Counted from the first letter of the stretch, positions 31,394 through 44,689 are shown. The stretch: DNA of 64,000 bases from Ottelia alismoides (GCA_037367405.1 JAZKJV010002961.1:186001-250000), one strand, 5' to 3'. Notes: generated by a model from the letters alone, not told the origin. Numbers and translations are program-made.

Positions 31394-33269
31394 AGTCGCT
31401 TAGCAGGTTGTTCTCTCCATCACACGCTCATCCTTTCCGTTCACCCCCATCTACTGTTCTTGGCTATTAGTGATGCTCTAACTCATGCTGGAGCCGCCGT
31501 CCGAGCAAGAACTTTTCATCTGCAGGGTTGGAGTGCAATTAGACCTCATTTAGAGGTCAAGTACATCCCAAGAGAGCTCCAGGTTGGTCAAGCACCCCCA
31601 GGACCCTCCATTCGGTCTTGGGCCCTTCTGAGCATCCTGCAGCTGCGGAGCTGCATTACCGACCCATTCCACGTCCTAGCAGCTCGAAAGGATGTCAGAA
31701 CCACGCAGAATCAATGATTGAAACTCGCCTTCGGTGAGTTCTTCCCCATTCTCCCTAACGCCTCCTACACCATCCGATCGAGGCCATCTCCAGCTCTAAT
31801 CCAAGTCGTTCACTTACGGGAGGCCTCTGACCGTCAGATCCATCTAAGGATCTCATCTGTGCCCTCCATCGTCGAAGCTGTATCCATCCATTTCAGTTGT
31901 CCGATCATAAGTGAGAGGTCCTCGGTCATTGGATCACGCCTAATAAGGGGTAATTTATTCTTAGGCCCCTCTCTATTTTGGCTTTATTGTGCAGTCCTGT
32001 AAATATTTGTTGTAGTTTAAAATAGTGTGATCATTTTGCATGTGGACCCTTGTCATTTATGTTATTTGCATTTCAATCCTGCTTGAGTGAGCTCATGTGA
32101 TGTCTCACGTGCTTGTTTGGTTTATTTGCATTATCTGCCCTGGACTTAATCTATGTTTTGAATGAAACTTTTCTGAGATTTGCATATATACCCCTGCGCG
32201 TGGTGTATTGCACATGTGTGCTTATTCTCCGGATATTTTGCATTATCTGCCATGAGCTTTTTATATGTGTTATTATTGGCCTAGGAACTTTCTCATAATT
32301 GCAACCAAGTCCCTACAAGCTGTGTATTTTAGTTTTGACCAAATAAATACCTAATTAATTCCAAAAATTCGATAAAAAATAATGTTAGATCCTGCTAATA
32401 CGTAATATTTTTGATACTTTTGTGAATTAATTTAATATTGTTTGATATTTTCTAAAAATCAAAAGCCCATAAAAATTGTCCTGTCAGTTTTAGAAAATAC
32501 ATGAAAATTATAGAAATCATGCTAAAAATAAAAAAAAACAATGTTTGTTTAATTGTGTATGATTTACTTCTGATACCATTTTTATTGCAAAAATCATCAT
32601 AAAATCCCTAAAAATCTCAAAACCCTCAAAAGCTTATAAAAAGCATTGAAATTTCTAAAAAATCAGAAAATATAATTTCAATTTCTATTGTTAGATCTTT
32701 TTATTCTCTTTTTCCTAAAATTGCTCTCTAGGTCATGAGGGCACTTTAGCTATTTTTAATTTGGAATATTGACCTAGCTGCGCACTGTTTATATTTTTAG
32801 CTCTTATGTGATTTTTATAAAATCAGATAAAAATCAGAAAAACCCCCATAAATTTACCAAAAACACCAGAATATTTGAAAAACACAAAAATATTTTTTTC
32901 CCAATTTTTTAGGATTAATAGCCTTCAATAAAAACCCCAAAAGCTTGTCTTGTGCTTTGTTTTCCCATTTGCCTGTTTTATTCTCTTATTTAAAATTATA
33001 AAAATTTGTAAAAAAAATAAAAATATGCATTATGCTTTTTATTGTCTGATTTCGACTACTTCGAATTTCTCGTGCTCCTTCAGTTCGACCCTGGTTGCTA
33101 TACCATGTTCAAATAAATAGTGGAGACCACTAACATTGTTCTATCGCTTTATCTGTTGATCGTGTGGTTCCTACCTCTTTTTCTTATTGAGCCCAATTCA
33201 CCGATTAGGGTCGCAACAACCTTGATTTGCATTGATACTTAACCTTAGTTGGTGAGTCGCTCACCAGAA

Positions 33270-33287
33270 TGACGCCATTGCCAGGGA
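33270..33287 (+). other. Primer binding site, tRNA-Asp type, Athila element
   Basis: TGACGCCATTGCCAGGGA against the plant tRNA-Asp primer site TGGCGCCGTTGCCGGGGA: fifteen of eighteen match and the three changes are all G-to-A, two of them at CpG. Three bases separate it from the LTR end. Confidence 0.88.
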
Positions 33288-34644
33288 GCACGACTTAGTA
33301 GTCTTTTTCAGACTTTTTGCCTATTTTTATCTCTATCTATAAATGTTTTCTGACATTTTCTGCTTTAATTTTTGTGTGAGGAACCGCCTGAGGACACTTT
33401 AGAGGAGACCCGTACCAGAGGAGGAGCAGGAGAGAGTGGTTATAATAGATAGAGTAGAATTATATTAGTTTTTCATTTCAACATACTCATTTATTATTGT
33501 AATAAATTTGGAACACTTGGATTCTCTTAGACTTATTGGGGTCTGTTTTGCCGAGCACCGGTGTGCTTGGAGGACCTCACCGCATTTTTCACCGATTTTG
33601 ATTTCATCGCATTTTTCTATCTGATTTCGGAAGAATTTGGCCCCTAAACTTAGGACTTTTTATTGATTATGATGTAAATAACTTAAGATCCAATCCCTAA
33701 TAGATTGCCTGCACCTATAGAGCATAATTAGACCTTATTAATAATTCAAAAAAATTATCTTGATTGATTGATAGGTTACGTGCCGCTAGAGATCGTATAA
33801 AATGCATGCAGGATCCGTTGTGGCGGACATCGATCTCTCTTTCTGATCAGTTAACTACCGTTCTTCACGATCTTTAGAAATTGCTCGTCTTAAGGTTGTT
33901 TTCTTCGTGCATCATTTAGATTAGTTTTAATTTTGTCTTTTAATTTATGCATGGATCACCCTGCATGTAGAGTGCTGGAGTCAGGTACGCATCTCTTACT
34001 TTGCATGCACCATAGTGTTGATCGTACGTCAGCTTTTTCGACTTCTCCCCCTATTTTGGGACTTACAATAAATTAGGGTATCGAAAAATTCGTTAGACGT
34101 TTATTTCATTTAAAAAATATCTAAAAAGTGAAAGCAACAAAATTTGGGACTGCTAATGCAAACTTGATCTTAAAAGACATCTCACTTAAAAATATTTGTT
34201 TTGGTGAGAGTCAACCCTCATTGGTTGGTTTGCTTCAGCGAGAGAGTGACCCGTCCACTAGACTAGAGCCACACCTGAACTTTCGTTAGACTACTGGTCT
34301 TAGGGTTAGTCGTTCTCCAGTGAGGATCTCTCCGGTAACCAGTAAAACGGAGCACGACCTCCTTAACAGATTGAATTGATCGGGTAGCTGGTAAATGGTT
34401 CGCAACTCATACTGGCTGGGAAATATCTAGCTTTGGGATCTGGCCAGTCTCTTGGGAGCATCAAATTCCTACCAACTCACTTAATCACTATGCAAGATTG
34501 ATTTATCACCTAAAATAAAATTGACGATATTAACGACCGAACCTTCACGGTCATCAGCTCAGTGTTGAGTAGGTGAATTGTGGGTTTTGAGTGTTGATCT
34601 TGTTTGCTATCCAGTTCTCATCCGCATTTTAGCCCTATATCACG
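33288..34644 (+). other. Leader of Athila element
   Basis: No open frame of note, though a short stretch near 33400 reads TRTRGGAGESG. Blocks at 34300-34420 resemble, in order, the leader of the minus-strand element around 8800-8990 (for example CATACTGGCTG at 34409). GTGTTGAGTAGGTGAA at 34563 matches both leaders of the non-autonomous family just before their gag starts. Confidence 0.5.
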
Positions 34645-36331
34645 ATGATGGGCTGGAGATCCCTTAGACTACCTTTGGTAGACCCGCTCTCGAGCACTCC
34701 GCCTCATTCATCTAGGGAGGTTCCGGGGAGCCTAGACCCGCTCTCCGAACTCGAGTTCGATTTCGCCCCATTCCCCCTCGACCACCCTTCTTCCAGTCCT
34801 GAGGTTCTTGAGCAGAGACCAGCACAGCTATTTGTTCATTTGACAGCACATGAGTTTGGGTCTTTTGCCTTTGCAGAGTCCCGTGAAATGGCCAGCTGCA
34901 AAGAGCGCACCGATGGACAACCCCATGGTTCTACCTATGTTCTTGATCAGGGCGCCATCAACAACACACTCCTATCCTCCCAGGAGACAATGCATAGACA
35001 TATTAGAGATCAGGGAACATTTATGGCAGAGGTGTTCCATGAGTTAGAACAGATGCGAGACGATAGAGGAGAGCCGCAGTGACCTGCCGGTGGAGACATC
35101 CCAGCACCTGGAGGAGGAGCATACGGACACCCGGAGGATCAGACAAAGCTAGCTAGACAACCACGACCGATGAGGCAGGTGCACAACCCTGGTGCATCCC
35201 TCACCCATCGTTGGATCTAGCTCCCTGATATTCTGGACGACTTCAAGCTCGGCCCACAGACAATTCAACTCTTGCCCTTTCTCCTTGGTCGACAGAGTAG
35301 CCTACTGGCTGAAGCATTTAGGGAGATACATTACTATTTAGGAGCAGTTCTGGACCAAATACTTGAACGAGTACTATCCACTCGGTCAGACCAACGTAGC
35401 TCGAGCTCTGATAAAAAACTTCACCATGATCCCAACGAGCAGTTCCATGAGGCATGGGATCGATTTCGTGAGCTCATCGTCTGGTGTCCACACCATGAGA
35501 TTTCCAAGCCCAACTTAGTGCAGAGTTTCTTTTGTTGGGCTGGCACCAGAGCTGTAGGGGCTTGTCAATGCTTCTTGTGGGGGAAACTACTTCTCCAAGG
35601 ATAAGGATCGGGTTTGGACCATCTATGAGGAGATGGCTGAAAACTACACCGTGATGTCCCAGACCCGAGTTTACACTTAGGGAAAGCCCGTTCCATAGGT
35701 CGTGTCCTATTAGAGGATAACACGGGTTGAGGCAAGTCCATCCACTTTGTCAGCAACAACAACACATGCAGAGTCGTCGACAGCAGACATTGGTATCATT
35801 AGCGAGAAGTTGGACCGCATAGAGATTATGGAGAAGAAGCAGTGCCAGGACATGATGCATGTCGACCAGTTGATACAGACCCTCAGTGACATGAAGACCC
35901 AGATCATGTGTCTCCAGGAGGTACAGACGACTTCTTAGCCATGTCTCAGGTCATGGGCTGATCCTAGTAGCAGCAGCTCTTCACAACACTCTGCCCGGTA
36001 TCTCCAGGTTCATAGCATCCAGGCGGAGCTGGTTCAGCCATTGCAATAGCACTACTCTCAGCCACCGCCATCTCAGGACACTTAGATGGTGGTGTATTAG
36101 CACAATCAGTCGTTGGCAGTTCTTCCCTCATTCCCTTACGAGCAGGAGCCGTTGATGGAAATCAATGGGATTTGGTATGACCGGCATCATCCTGAGATCT
36201 GCCGAGATCATCCCAGATTCAGGTGGTCTACCAGAGGCACCTCGTCCCAGTATCAGCCTCCATCTCAGGGTGGACAGTTCAGCCAGCATCAGCAACGACA
36301 ACATTTAAAAACATTTAAAAACAAACAATGA
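34645..36331 (+). pseudogene. Athila gag relic
   Basis: Broken into frames 34645-35082, 35220-35604, 35747-35938 and 36113-36331. The first encodes a serine/proline-rich N-terminus ending in a helical QETMHRHIRDQGTFMAEVFH. The second region carries the retrotransposon gag core: LPFLLGR, KYLNEYYPLGQTNVARALI (shifted frame), NEQFHEAWDRFRELIVWCPH. The third has a coiled-coil-like EKLDRIEIMEKKQCQDM. The last is glutamine-rich (SQYQPPSQGGQFSQHQQRQ). No CCHC knuckle, as is usual for Athila gag. Downstream sequence is interrupted by copia element 2. Confidence 0.75.
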
Positions 36332-36344
36332 GTGTATTCTAATG

Positions 36345-37480
36345 TCTAGGTCATAGAGACATTCTCCAAGACTAAGGCTCTCCCACTGAAATTCATAAGT
36401 CTATAAATCCAACGAGATTGTTGCAACAATTGCATCAATATCCATGCGGATAACTACAAACCTTAAGATCAAATTTTCCAGTCTTCTAAAACATATGCAA
36501 CAATTGCAAGTGTCATTAGAAGAATGAGATACAATTATTAGACTTTAATCTTATCATATAAGAAAGTCAATTTCAATGACTAAATGTAGATTATTCCGGT
36601 GCTCTATCCGAGTCCTTCTCTAAGGATTCTAGACAGACTTGATAGTCATACTATCAACACACCAACTTATTGCAGTATTGGCATTCATCCAACTCTTTGG
36701 ATGTCATATGGAAGTCACAGAAGTAGGTCAACTCTTTGACTTTCCTTCTTACTCGGGTCCGACCCATGCTTCCACTGTGCTCCCTTCATCTATAGACAAC
36801 CATTGCTTAAGGCTAAGGATCTCTTATGTTAAATTCAAAAGAATCCAATGTAAGAGCATTTCAACATTTATACATGTTTCATTAAATTCATACAATATGA
36901 ATATTATGAAGCTTCATGAATGACTAGAGTATAGACAGTAGAATGATGACATTCATCGTATCTACATCCATCCAAACTCTTAAAATATTGGTTCAGGTAG
37001 GTATTCAAACATTTTGAATACATCATCTCTTATAGAGCTACCATTATGCATGATGCAGTGAACTATGTCATTCATGATTAAAATGTCTAGAGCACATATG
37101 TATGCCAAAACATCTTCTTAGGGTTTTATAAGGATTAATTGACAACTACGATCATCATCGGCGTGTCACTTCCAAAGTACACTCGATGAAAGATCAAGAC
37201 TATAGAGACATACAAACCCTAAGGTGATGTCTTATTGTCTTATTTAATTGTCATTCCTCATTAATATGAGGAAACTTGCACATTGCATCCACATACATTA
37301 TGTGTCCAATTACAAGTACAATATCTAGATCATGAGTCCAATCCATGATATTTTATTGGTTATTATTGAGTATAACATTGAGTGGGTTTTATAAAGGATT
37401 ATCTGAAATAAGAAATTTGCATAAGTGTATATATTTTTATATATATACATATTCTACTTTGATTTAGGAGTTTTTATATC
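36345..37480 (-). pseudogene. Decayed gag/protease region, copia element 2
   Basis: Recognised by nucleotide similarity to 23600-24500 rather than by protein; for example GGTCAACTCTTTGACT near 36725 against GAGTCAACACTTTGACC near 24050, followed in both by a CGGGTC(C/G)GAC block. No open stretch worth annotating. Confidence 0.5.
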
Positions 37481-39210
37481 AAAGTTGTCTTGCCTTGTCA
37501 ACACTGAAAGTTCATCCCCTTAATCACTTTCAATGTAAGAGATATACTTACCAAAATATCTCAAGCAAGATCTGGGATCTCCTTCCTTATTTTTGTTACA
37601 TCCCAATAACACGGGAACCTGTTACTCGGATAAAAAGAAGCGGGAACACATTCCTCCTTGCAAGTCCAACTTACATCTCCCAATTTGGTCTTTAATACCC
37701 GAGCCCACCACCCCTAAGGTGATGTTGACCCGTCATTAATTGAACCAACCGTCAACAGGCTTAATACTCGCTATACGCAATCCAATATCGCCCCAATAAT
37801 ATGAGGACCCGATATTGGGGTCACTACGTATACGGCCTTACTCTTTCGAGAAGCGAAGAGCCCGATCCAAATGGATTGTATGCAGGAGCTGTCACTTCGG
37901 ACAAGCATCTCCTAACATACAATATCTGGCGACGGAACCCTTCGCCTTGACGGGAGACCATGGATGTCACTTATGTGATCCTTCATATCATATTCAAATT
38001 CTAATTAATCATTATGAATCATATTCATTATGATTAATTCTTCCAAGGGAAATAACAACTCTATTCATAATAGAGTATTTTAATTTTAATTGGATTCCAA
38101 TTAATCTAGTCATATTAAATTAATGATCCAATTAATATCCAACAAACATTCTTAATTATTACTTGAATTATGGTATTATCTCAAATACGTATTATTTCGA
38201 ATTTTAATAATTAGAAAATACATCATGATCTCTCAGGCATCATTCGTTCCCTACCCGCTGTCATGGCTAGTACCGGCGGGAGTGGGACGGACCGCAACCG
38301 GTGCGACCCGCTACCCCAGCGATCCCCGACTAGACACCATATCCACCTCGGGAAAAAGCAATGCCGAGCCAATCACTTTGTACTTGAGATGATCATCGGT
38401 TTTTCAACCGAAATTATACCATATAATATTCATCAAAACCATTTTGATAATATTATAAGGAGATTTGCTAAATAAATCCCCAATCCTATTCAAGCAACAA
38501 GGTTTTGCATGTAAAAGTTGTCCTACAACTATTGTAGGATAAACTAGAGTTTTCATGAAAACAATGTTTGTTGGAATGTGTATCAAGCAACCAATTGGTG
38601 ATCTAGATCTAATCTAATCATTCGTTGGTTGAGTCAATGTCATTTAAGGGAATAAATATTGTTCTAATATTTCTCAAATATTATCCACAATAATTCCAGT
38701 AAATTAGCTATTAATTTCACAATTTTTCTTAAACGACAATCACAAAGTTTCGGATAATGATGCAATTTCCAGCAGTGACCCTCACTAACTAAAAATGGCA
38801 TATCTCATTCATTTTAAATCCAAATTAAGCAAAAATCAATTTTCAGAGATTGATAACTTGATTTAAAAATGAAGCCACGTGATAAACACGCATTTCCAGG
38901 CATTTTAAAACCGTAATTAACATCTTAGTTACGCCTCTAATTGCCATCCCCGAAACAGTGGACATATGGTCAATAAAATGATCATATCTTGAGCAAACGA
39001 AATACAAACTACGCAAACTCAAGTCCTATTGTTTCCTTAATTAATGAGGAACAATATCCAATTTAAAAGTTTGTATTTAAACATTTTAAACATGGCTGAA
39101 ATTTTATCACAAGATAGGGCTGCGAAAATTGAAATGCTAAAATCTTCACGAACCCAAACGAGCCCAAATTTTCGTAGGTTCATGGATCTCATCCAAAACC
39201 TTCGACAACC
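37481..39210 (-). other. Leader of copia element 2
   Basis: 37481-38230 matches 24540-25270. A GC-rich insert at 38260-38340 has no counterpart in element 1. Hairpin at 38518-38542. No gene. Confidence 0.5.
38518..38542. promoter_or_regulatory. Hairpin in copia leader, copy 2
   Basis: Arms TTGTCCTACAA and TTGTAGGATAA around CTA; one C-to-T change relative to the copy at 25593-25617. Confidence 0.5.
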
Positions 39211-39224
39211 TGGCTCTGATACCA
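39211..39224 (-). other. Primer binding site, initiator-Met tRNA type, copia element 2
   Basis: Minus-strand TGGTATCAGAGCCA, identical to 26209-26222, two bases from the LTR tip. Confidence 0.88.
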
Positions 39225-39226
39225 CT

Positions 39227-41756
39227 TGAAGGATACGGGAAAAAAATCCTCAAGCGCATCACAGAAGCGTGATGATCGCAGAAATTAAACATTTCTATGT
39301 GACGAAACCACATGATCCATGAACACTTCTCGGATCATTTCGTCTAAACCACAAACACCTAATAGGATTACCTCTTGAAGCGTGGTTGCGATCGAGTCTC
39401 TAAACAAAGAGACCTCCTGTCTCAAGTCCGATCCGACGGAGGAGACGCTTGCAAGCGTGTGGATGAGACCCGCGCTTCTCACAATCCATGTTGATGATCC
39501 AAGCCACGGATCTCCTGATCTCGACAAATGAGATACGACGTCTTCTTCACGAGCAAGGCACACCGAAGTAGACGGAGATCCATGAGTAAACGGTCGGGCA
39601 GCATAAGGACGACGCTGTGGCGATGGAGGATCTCTCTAGGGCATCCATGGTGGACGGCCACATGAGAGATAGAGAGAGTATGTGTGCAGAGAGAAAAGAG
39701 AGAAAGAGCAGATGTGTTGTGTCGAGAAGAGCAAGGGGTGCCTCTTCTTATATAGGGTTTTGGGAGTCCATGGATCACAATCCATGGGATACACATAATC
39801 AATGGATGAGATTGATTGTGTCTCTTTCAAAGGCTAGGATTGTTGTTGGTAAAACACAACAACAATTGATTTAATTCAAATTAATTATCATTGATAAATC
39901 AATATAATTAATCACAAGTTAAATCACTTTTGACTAGAGATAGGATAATGAGAAGACTAAACCAATCCCCTAAAATAAGGGGACGGCTACCATCATCTCA
40001 TGAGATATCAATATCTCATGATTATATCATGATTTCTTGTCGATAATATTTTCACCAAAAAATAATTCCAAATTATCTTATGGAAAATATCAACCATGCC
40101 ATTGAAATTATGTGAATCTCATTCACAACCCAAAATTAAATGTAATTATATTTTCAATTAATCATCCAATGTGAATCCCATTCACATTAACAATTAATCA
40201 ACAAATATAAAACACAATATGGCTCTCTCTTATATATTATAAATCACATTTATAATATGTATGATTAATATGGATAGTGCTATCCACATTATTCATATCC
40301 ATGATAATTAAATCATATTTAATCATCTTGGATCTCCTTTCTCATGTGCCTAAATAACATGAATCCCATTCACATTATTCATATTCTTGATAAATAAATC
40401 CCATTTAATTATCTCAGATAACTCTCCTTGTAATATGAATCAAATTCATATTATCTATGATAATTAAATCACATTTAATTATCAATTTTCTCAATGCTCG
40501 GATACACATATCAACAATGAAATTATCCATGAACTCTTTCAAGGATAATGCGCTTTCTCCGCAGATACTTGGAGATAAGGACATGGCGATTGTATTGTTC
40601 CACGTATAGTGACTTGGATATTGAGATCACATCTCAAATCTAGATCTCGGGCCTCCCATATATGCTTGATTAAATCAAGATCGCAAATCTAATCTTCTCA
40701 TTGCATCTGAATCACATTCAGATCAATGTCCAACATTTGGACCAAGATCAGATTACTTCTCTACTGAGAGGAGTCACTAAAATCCAGACTCGTTTCATCA
40801 CTCCCTAGGAATGGAAGCGTCATGGTTATACAATCGTTTATGATCACATCACCCTCAGGTATTCCCAATACCTGTACATCCTGCATACTGGAAGACTCAG
40901 AATAAACCCAAAGTATTAGATCAACTTTATACTGTCTACTTCAGGGTTTTATTAGTAAGTTTCTCATTTGATCACTGGGAGTTGGTATCGATCATACACT
41001 TTCCAAAAGCATATATCATACCTAGGTCTTGATCATATAATTTCCAAAAGTATATATCAAACCTTACAAATTCAGTCAAGCTTCCAAAGCGAGATGATCG
41101 TGCGCATGGAATTTGATTCTTCCCAATATCTCATGAGTGAGCTCATGTCTTCCGATTCAGTAAATGAACATGTATGATCTCTTTGAGAGATCGTATTACT
41201 CATATGCCCTTATATGCACACCAGCACGCCGGTGTATAGACCTTGGTTAGGTTGTCAACCTGTTGGTCTGCCAAATGTACACACTTAGATATATAGTAAC
41301 ACATCTATCTCTAGTCAAAGGATGCATGCCTGTATCATGACAGCATACGATATAGGACTTTGGTTATCTCGATCTCGTCAAGTCAACTCTTTTACCTAAC
41401 TAATCTGACACCTCCGAATCTCTATTTCTATGCGGAGGACCTACATCAAGAGGTCGGTCAGATATCAACCTATATGAGAAAGGTTTACCATCTCCTACTC
41501 AGGCTGGAGATCATTTCTTAGCAATCATTTGACGGTGCTTGATGAGTCCTCAATCTAACCCTTTAGATATTCATCCAAGCACCAGCCTCTGTGATTCAAT
41601 TATTGAGTCAACAGCTGTATATTTATTAATATGGCCATGGTACATACCCTAATTGTACTAAGGGACCTATTATGCAAATTATTTATTCTTCATTTCAGAT
41701 TAGGGAATGATATTCACAATAACATTTATTGCATAATGGCTCGTCGTGGGCTCGCA
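39227..41756 (-). repeat. 5' LTR of copia element 2 (2530 bp)
   Basis: Tips TGAAGGATAC and GTGGGCTCGCA. Shares blocks with copia LTRs 1 and 3, for example CTTGGTTAGGT at 41245 against 28033. TATA box at 39747-39756. Confidence 0.8.
39747..39756 (-). promoter_or_regulatory. TATA box of copia LTR 2
   Basis: Minus-strand CCTATATAAG within ACCCTATATAAGAAGAGG, about 2.0 kb into the LTR in element sense. Confidence 0.55.
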
Positions 41757-42876
41757 TGTCCAACAGACTATTCTAAAAAGACCAAAAAATAATAAAGGAA
41801 AGGTTTCTTCATCTACTTCGAGTCTATATGTGATGCATGATGATCCGTGTATGGATTCCATTCCTTCTCAGCAACAGGAACCTATTCTTGACCCTCTATC
41901 TGATGAGGGCCCAACCATCCCCTTCCCTCAAGCACTCCGCTTGGCAAAGGGGAATAAAAAAGAAAATCCTAAAAAGATCTAGCAGTTAGAGTTCAGCCAG
42001 CATATGATAGACATATTTCAGATTCAACTGACTCTACATGAGGCACTTGAGTACATCCCTCTCTTCCAGAAGAACTTGAGAGAGAAGACTACCATCCACA
42101 GGAAGAGAAGGAACCATCATGCCTAGATCCATGTGCACACCCGTGCCACGTGCTTCGCAATCCAGAATCATTTACCAACCAAGAGGCTAGACGCAGGACC
42201 TCCCTATGTCAGATTCCACATTCATGAGCAGAGATTCGATCATACTCTATTAGACAACGGCTCTTCTATCAAACTCCTTCCAGCAGCCTTACTCGACCGA
42301 TTTGAGTTCGACCCTCTTAGACAGAGCAAGAGAGTCCTTCAGTTTGCGGATAGATCTATCAAGAGGCCGAAGGGGTTGTTGAAGGACGTGGTTGTCATAA
42401 TTCAGGGCATGGAATTTCCCGTGGACTTCGTTGTGTTGGACATGGAGATCCCTGAGTATGTGACAAATACCCCCATCATATTAGGATGACCATTCTTGGG
42501 CACAACCGAGGCGGTGTCCGACTATGATAGTGGAAAGGTGTATTTTCGTGTTGAGAGCAAAAGTATACAAATAGAGACGATCGATGAGACTGGAGCAAGA
42601 GATTCAACTTGCTCAGAGCAGTTCAGCGATGTAGAGCATATGATAGAGGCAGAGCGAGACATCCACCAAGAGTGTGACTTTGTGATCACTGATGATGAAG
42701 TCGCTTGGTCTGACCCCTTTTCACGAGCTCTTCTCTCACCTTCATACACCACAGAGTTACAATTTCTAGTAGATGAGAGTTCAGAGGACACTTCGAGGCT
42801 GACGATTGCGTTCAGGATAGCGAAACAGATTATGTATCTTGCGATTCCGATTCAGATCCCTCGAATTCAGACATAG
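41757..42876 (+). pseudogene. Protease of Athila element
   Basis: Frames 41746-41982, 42133-42489 and 42496-42876 lie in one frame with stops between. In order: PSQQQEPILDPLSDEG; the helix LHEALEYIPLFQKNL; FDHTLLDNGSSIKLLPAALL with catalytic aspartate at 42253; LQFADRSIKRPKGLLKDVVV; FPVDFVVLDMEI; and TPIILG, then a TGA (CGA in relatives by inference) and PFLGTTEAVSDY. The acidic linker to RT follows (SKSIQIETIDETG...). The active-site D-N-G is kept. The first codons of the left frame come from the copia LTR tip. Confidence 0.82.
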
Positions 42877-42989
42877 ACTGGGATGATTTCGATAATTATT
42901 TACCTTGTCTGATTCCTACAGAGCCAGCAGCTAGGGTGGAGATTGAGCCAACACCGAGTACAAACACATCAACAGGACCATCTTCACCA

Positions 42990-44110
42990 GATATTCATGA
43001 TTAACGGGAGTTCTCACATTCAGATATGGTTGCCTTCATGCAGACATTCCAGAAGCCAGATTTGCCATCTCTCAATTGCCCAGAGTTGAAGACCTTGCCA
43101 CAATCGTTGAAGTATAGATTCTTTACGGGTGAGCATGAGATGTGCGCAGTCATTATCTCAGCAGATTTGACTGGTGGGTAAGAATCTCGTTTGATGGAGG
43201 TTCTTGAAAGGAACCACAAGGCAATAGGATGGAGCGTAGCTGATCTCTAAGGGATAGGTCCGGCCCTGTACTCCCACCATATCTATCTCGAAGAGGACGC
43301 TAATCCGTCGCGTGAGTTCCAGCGACAACTGAACCTTAATCTTTAAGAAGTGGTCATGAAAGAAATATCAAAACGGTGGAGCGCCGAATTTATCTACCCC
43401 GTCTCCGACTCCAAGTGGGTTAGTACATTGCATGTGGTGTCCAAGAAGATGGGCATCACTACAGTTGTGAGTGAGTCTAGAGAGGAGATCGCTACCCGGG
43501 TACCCACTTCTTGGAGTGTCTGTGTGGACTACATGCGATTGAATCAGGCCACCAAGAGGGATCATTTCTCGCTGTCTTTTATTGATCAGATTATTGAGAG
43601 GCTAGATGGGAAGAGTCATTACTGCTTCCTTGACGGGTACTCCGGCTACAATCAGGTGGCCATAGCACCCGAAGAGCAGGACAAAACGACATTCACCTGT
43701 CCGTTTGGGACTTATGCTTTCAGACAGATGCCCTTTGGTCTATGTAACGCCCTAGCGACATTCCAAAGGTGCATGTTTTCCATCTTCTTGGACATGGTGG
43801 ATGATTGCTTGGAGGTCTTCATGGATGATTTCTCGGTCTATGACGATGGGTTCGATGCTTGTCTTGATTGCCTAGATCGAGTGCTCCAGCGTTGCATAGA
43901 GGTCCGTCTTATTCTATCCTAGGAGATGAGTCTCTTCATTGTGACTCAGGAGACGGTGCTTGGTCATGTCATCTCCAACAGAGACATGGAGGTTGATCCG
44001 GCCAAGGTGGATATCATCAGGAAACAAAATCCACCGTCCAACCTACGACAGTTGCGGTCTTTTCTAGGGCGTGTCGGGTTCTACCGATGTTTTATTTAGG
44101 ACTTCAGCAG
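42990..44110 (+). pseudogene. Reverse transcriptase of Athila element
   Basis: Begins with LKYRFFTGEHEMCAVI and SVADL near 43110-43250. The open stretch 43350-43922 holds VDYMRLNQATKRDHF, the catalytic YCFLDGYSGYNQ, TFTCPFGTYAFRQMPFGLCN and VFMDDFSVYDD (FMDD at 43818-43829). It then continues past a TAG at 43920 with LGHVISNRDMEVDPAKVDII and LRSFLGRVGFYRCFI, and a further TAG at 44097. Motifs for catalysis are present; stops make it non-functional. Confidence 0.9.
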
Positions 44111-44606
44111 GATTGCCCGACCGCTTAGTGCTCTGCTGACAAAAGACACCGAGTTCATTGTAGATGATAAGTGTCTTCTGTCTTTTGAGACTCTCAAGAA
44201 TTTAGTTGTTGAGGCTCCTTTCCTTCAACCGCCTGATTGGTCTCTTTCATTCGAGATCATGACAGATGCCTCTAATTTTATCGTAGGGGCCATGCTAGGA
44301 TAGAGGAGGGATGGATTACCATTTTCCATTCACTACGCTAGCCGTACATTGGATGTCGTTCAACGGAACTACACCGTTACGGAGAAATAGATGCCAACCA
44401 TAGTTTTTTCCTTGGATAAGTTCAGATCGTATATTCTTGGATCTAGAGTGACAATTTACACTGATCATACCGCCATCAGGTGCCTCATGGCAAAGAAGAA
44501 TGCCAAAGCTAGATTGACACAATGGATCCTTCTACTCCGGGAGTTTGATATTGAGATTAAGGATAAGCCTGGAGTCAATAATGTGGTGGTGGATCATCTT
44601 TCCTGA
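44111..44606 (+). pseudogene. RNase H of Athila element
   Basis: Same frame as RT: PDWSLSFEIMTDASNFIVGA (catalytic aspartate), a TAG at 44301, IHYASRTLDVVQRNYTVTEK, a TAG at 44388, then FSLDKFRSYILGSRVTIYTD and FDIEIKDKPGVNNVVVDHLS. Ends at TGA 44604. The final VDHLS is the normal end of gypsy RNase H before integrase. Confidence 0.88.
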
Positions 44607-44689
44607 TTGGAACATCTTGAGGGATCTGAGCAGATTGAAACTATTACTAAGACCTTCCTAGATGAGGCGATCCTTGCTATCACCTCTCT

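Larger units (their letters stand above)
28596..33266 (+). repeat. 5' LTR of Athila element (4671 bp, interrupted)
   Basis: Starts TGATGTATCC, ends CTCACCA. Collinear with the 3' LTR except for a 1386-bp foreign block (30008-31393) that replaces about 78 bases, and about 273 bases (29620-29894) that are missing from the 3' copy. A landmark GTTCGACCCTGG lies at 33085. Confidence 0.92.
36345..41756 (-). mobile_element. Copia element 2, truncated, nested in Athila
   Basis: Minus-strand copia relative of element 1: LTR 39227-41756, primer site 39211-39224, leader with hairpin, and a heavily decayed gag/protease part (36345-37480). GTTGCAACAATTGCATCA at 36420 lines up with the protease area of element 1 near 23740, so the copy is cut off inside or just after protease. 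No RT, RNase H or second LTR, and no target duplication can be assigned. The left edge is uncertain by some 20 bases. Confidence 0.72.

Noticed and set aside
34645..35082. Possible host gene because the frame is long and of balanced composition
   Set aside because: It lies exactly between the Athila leader and the gag core, continues in other frames into clear gag sequence, and its N-terminal layout matches the gag-like genes of the non-autonomous elements.
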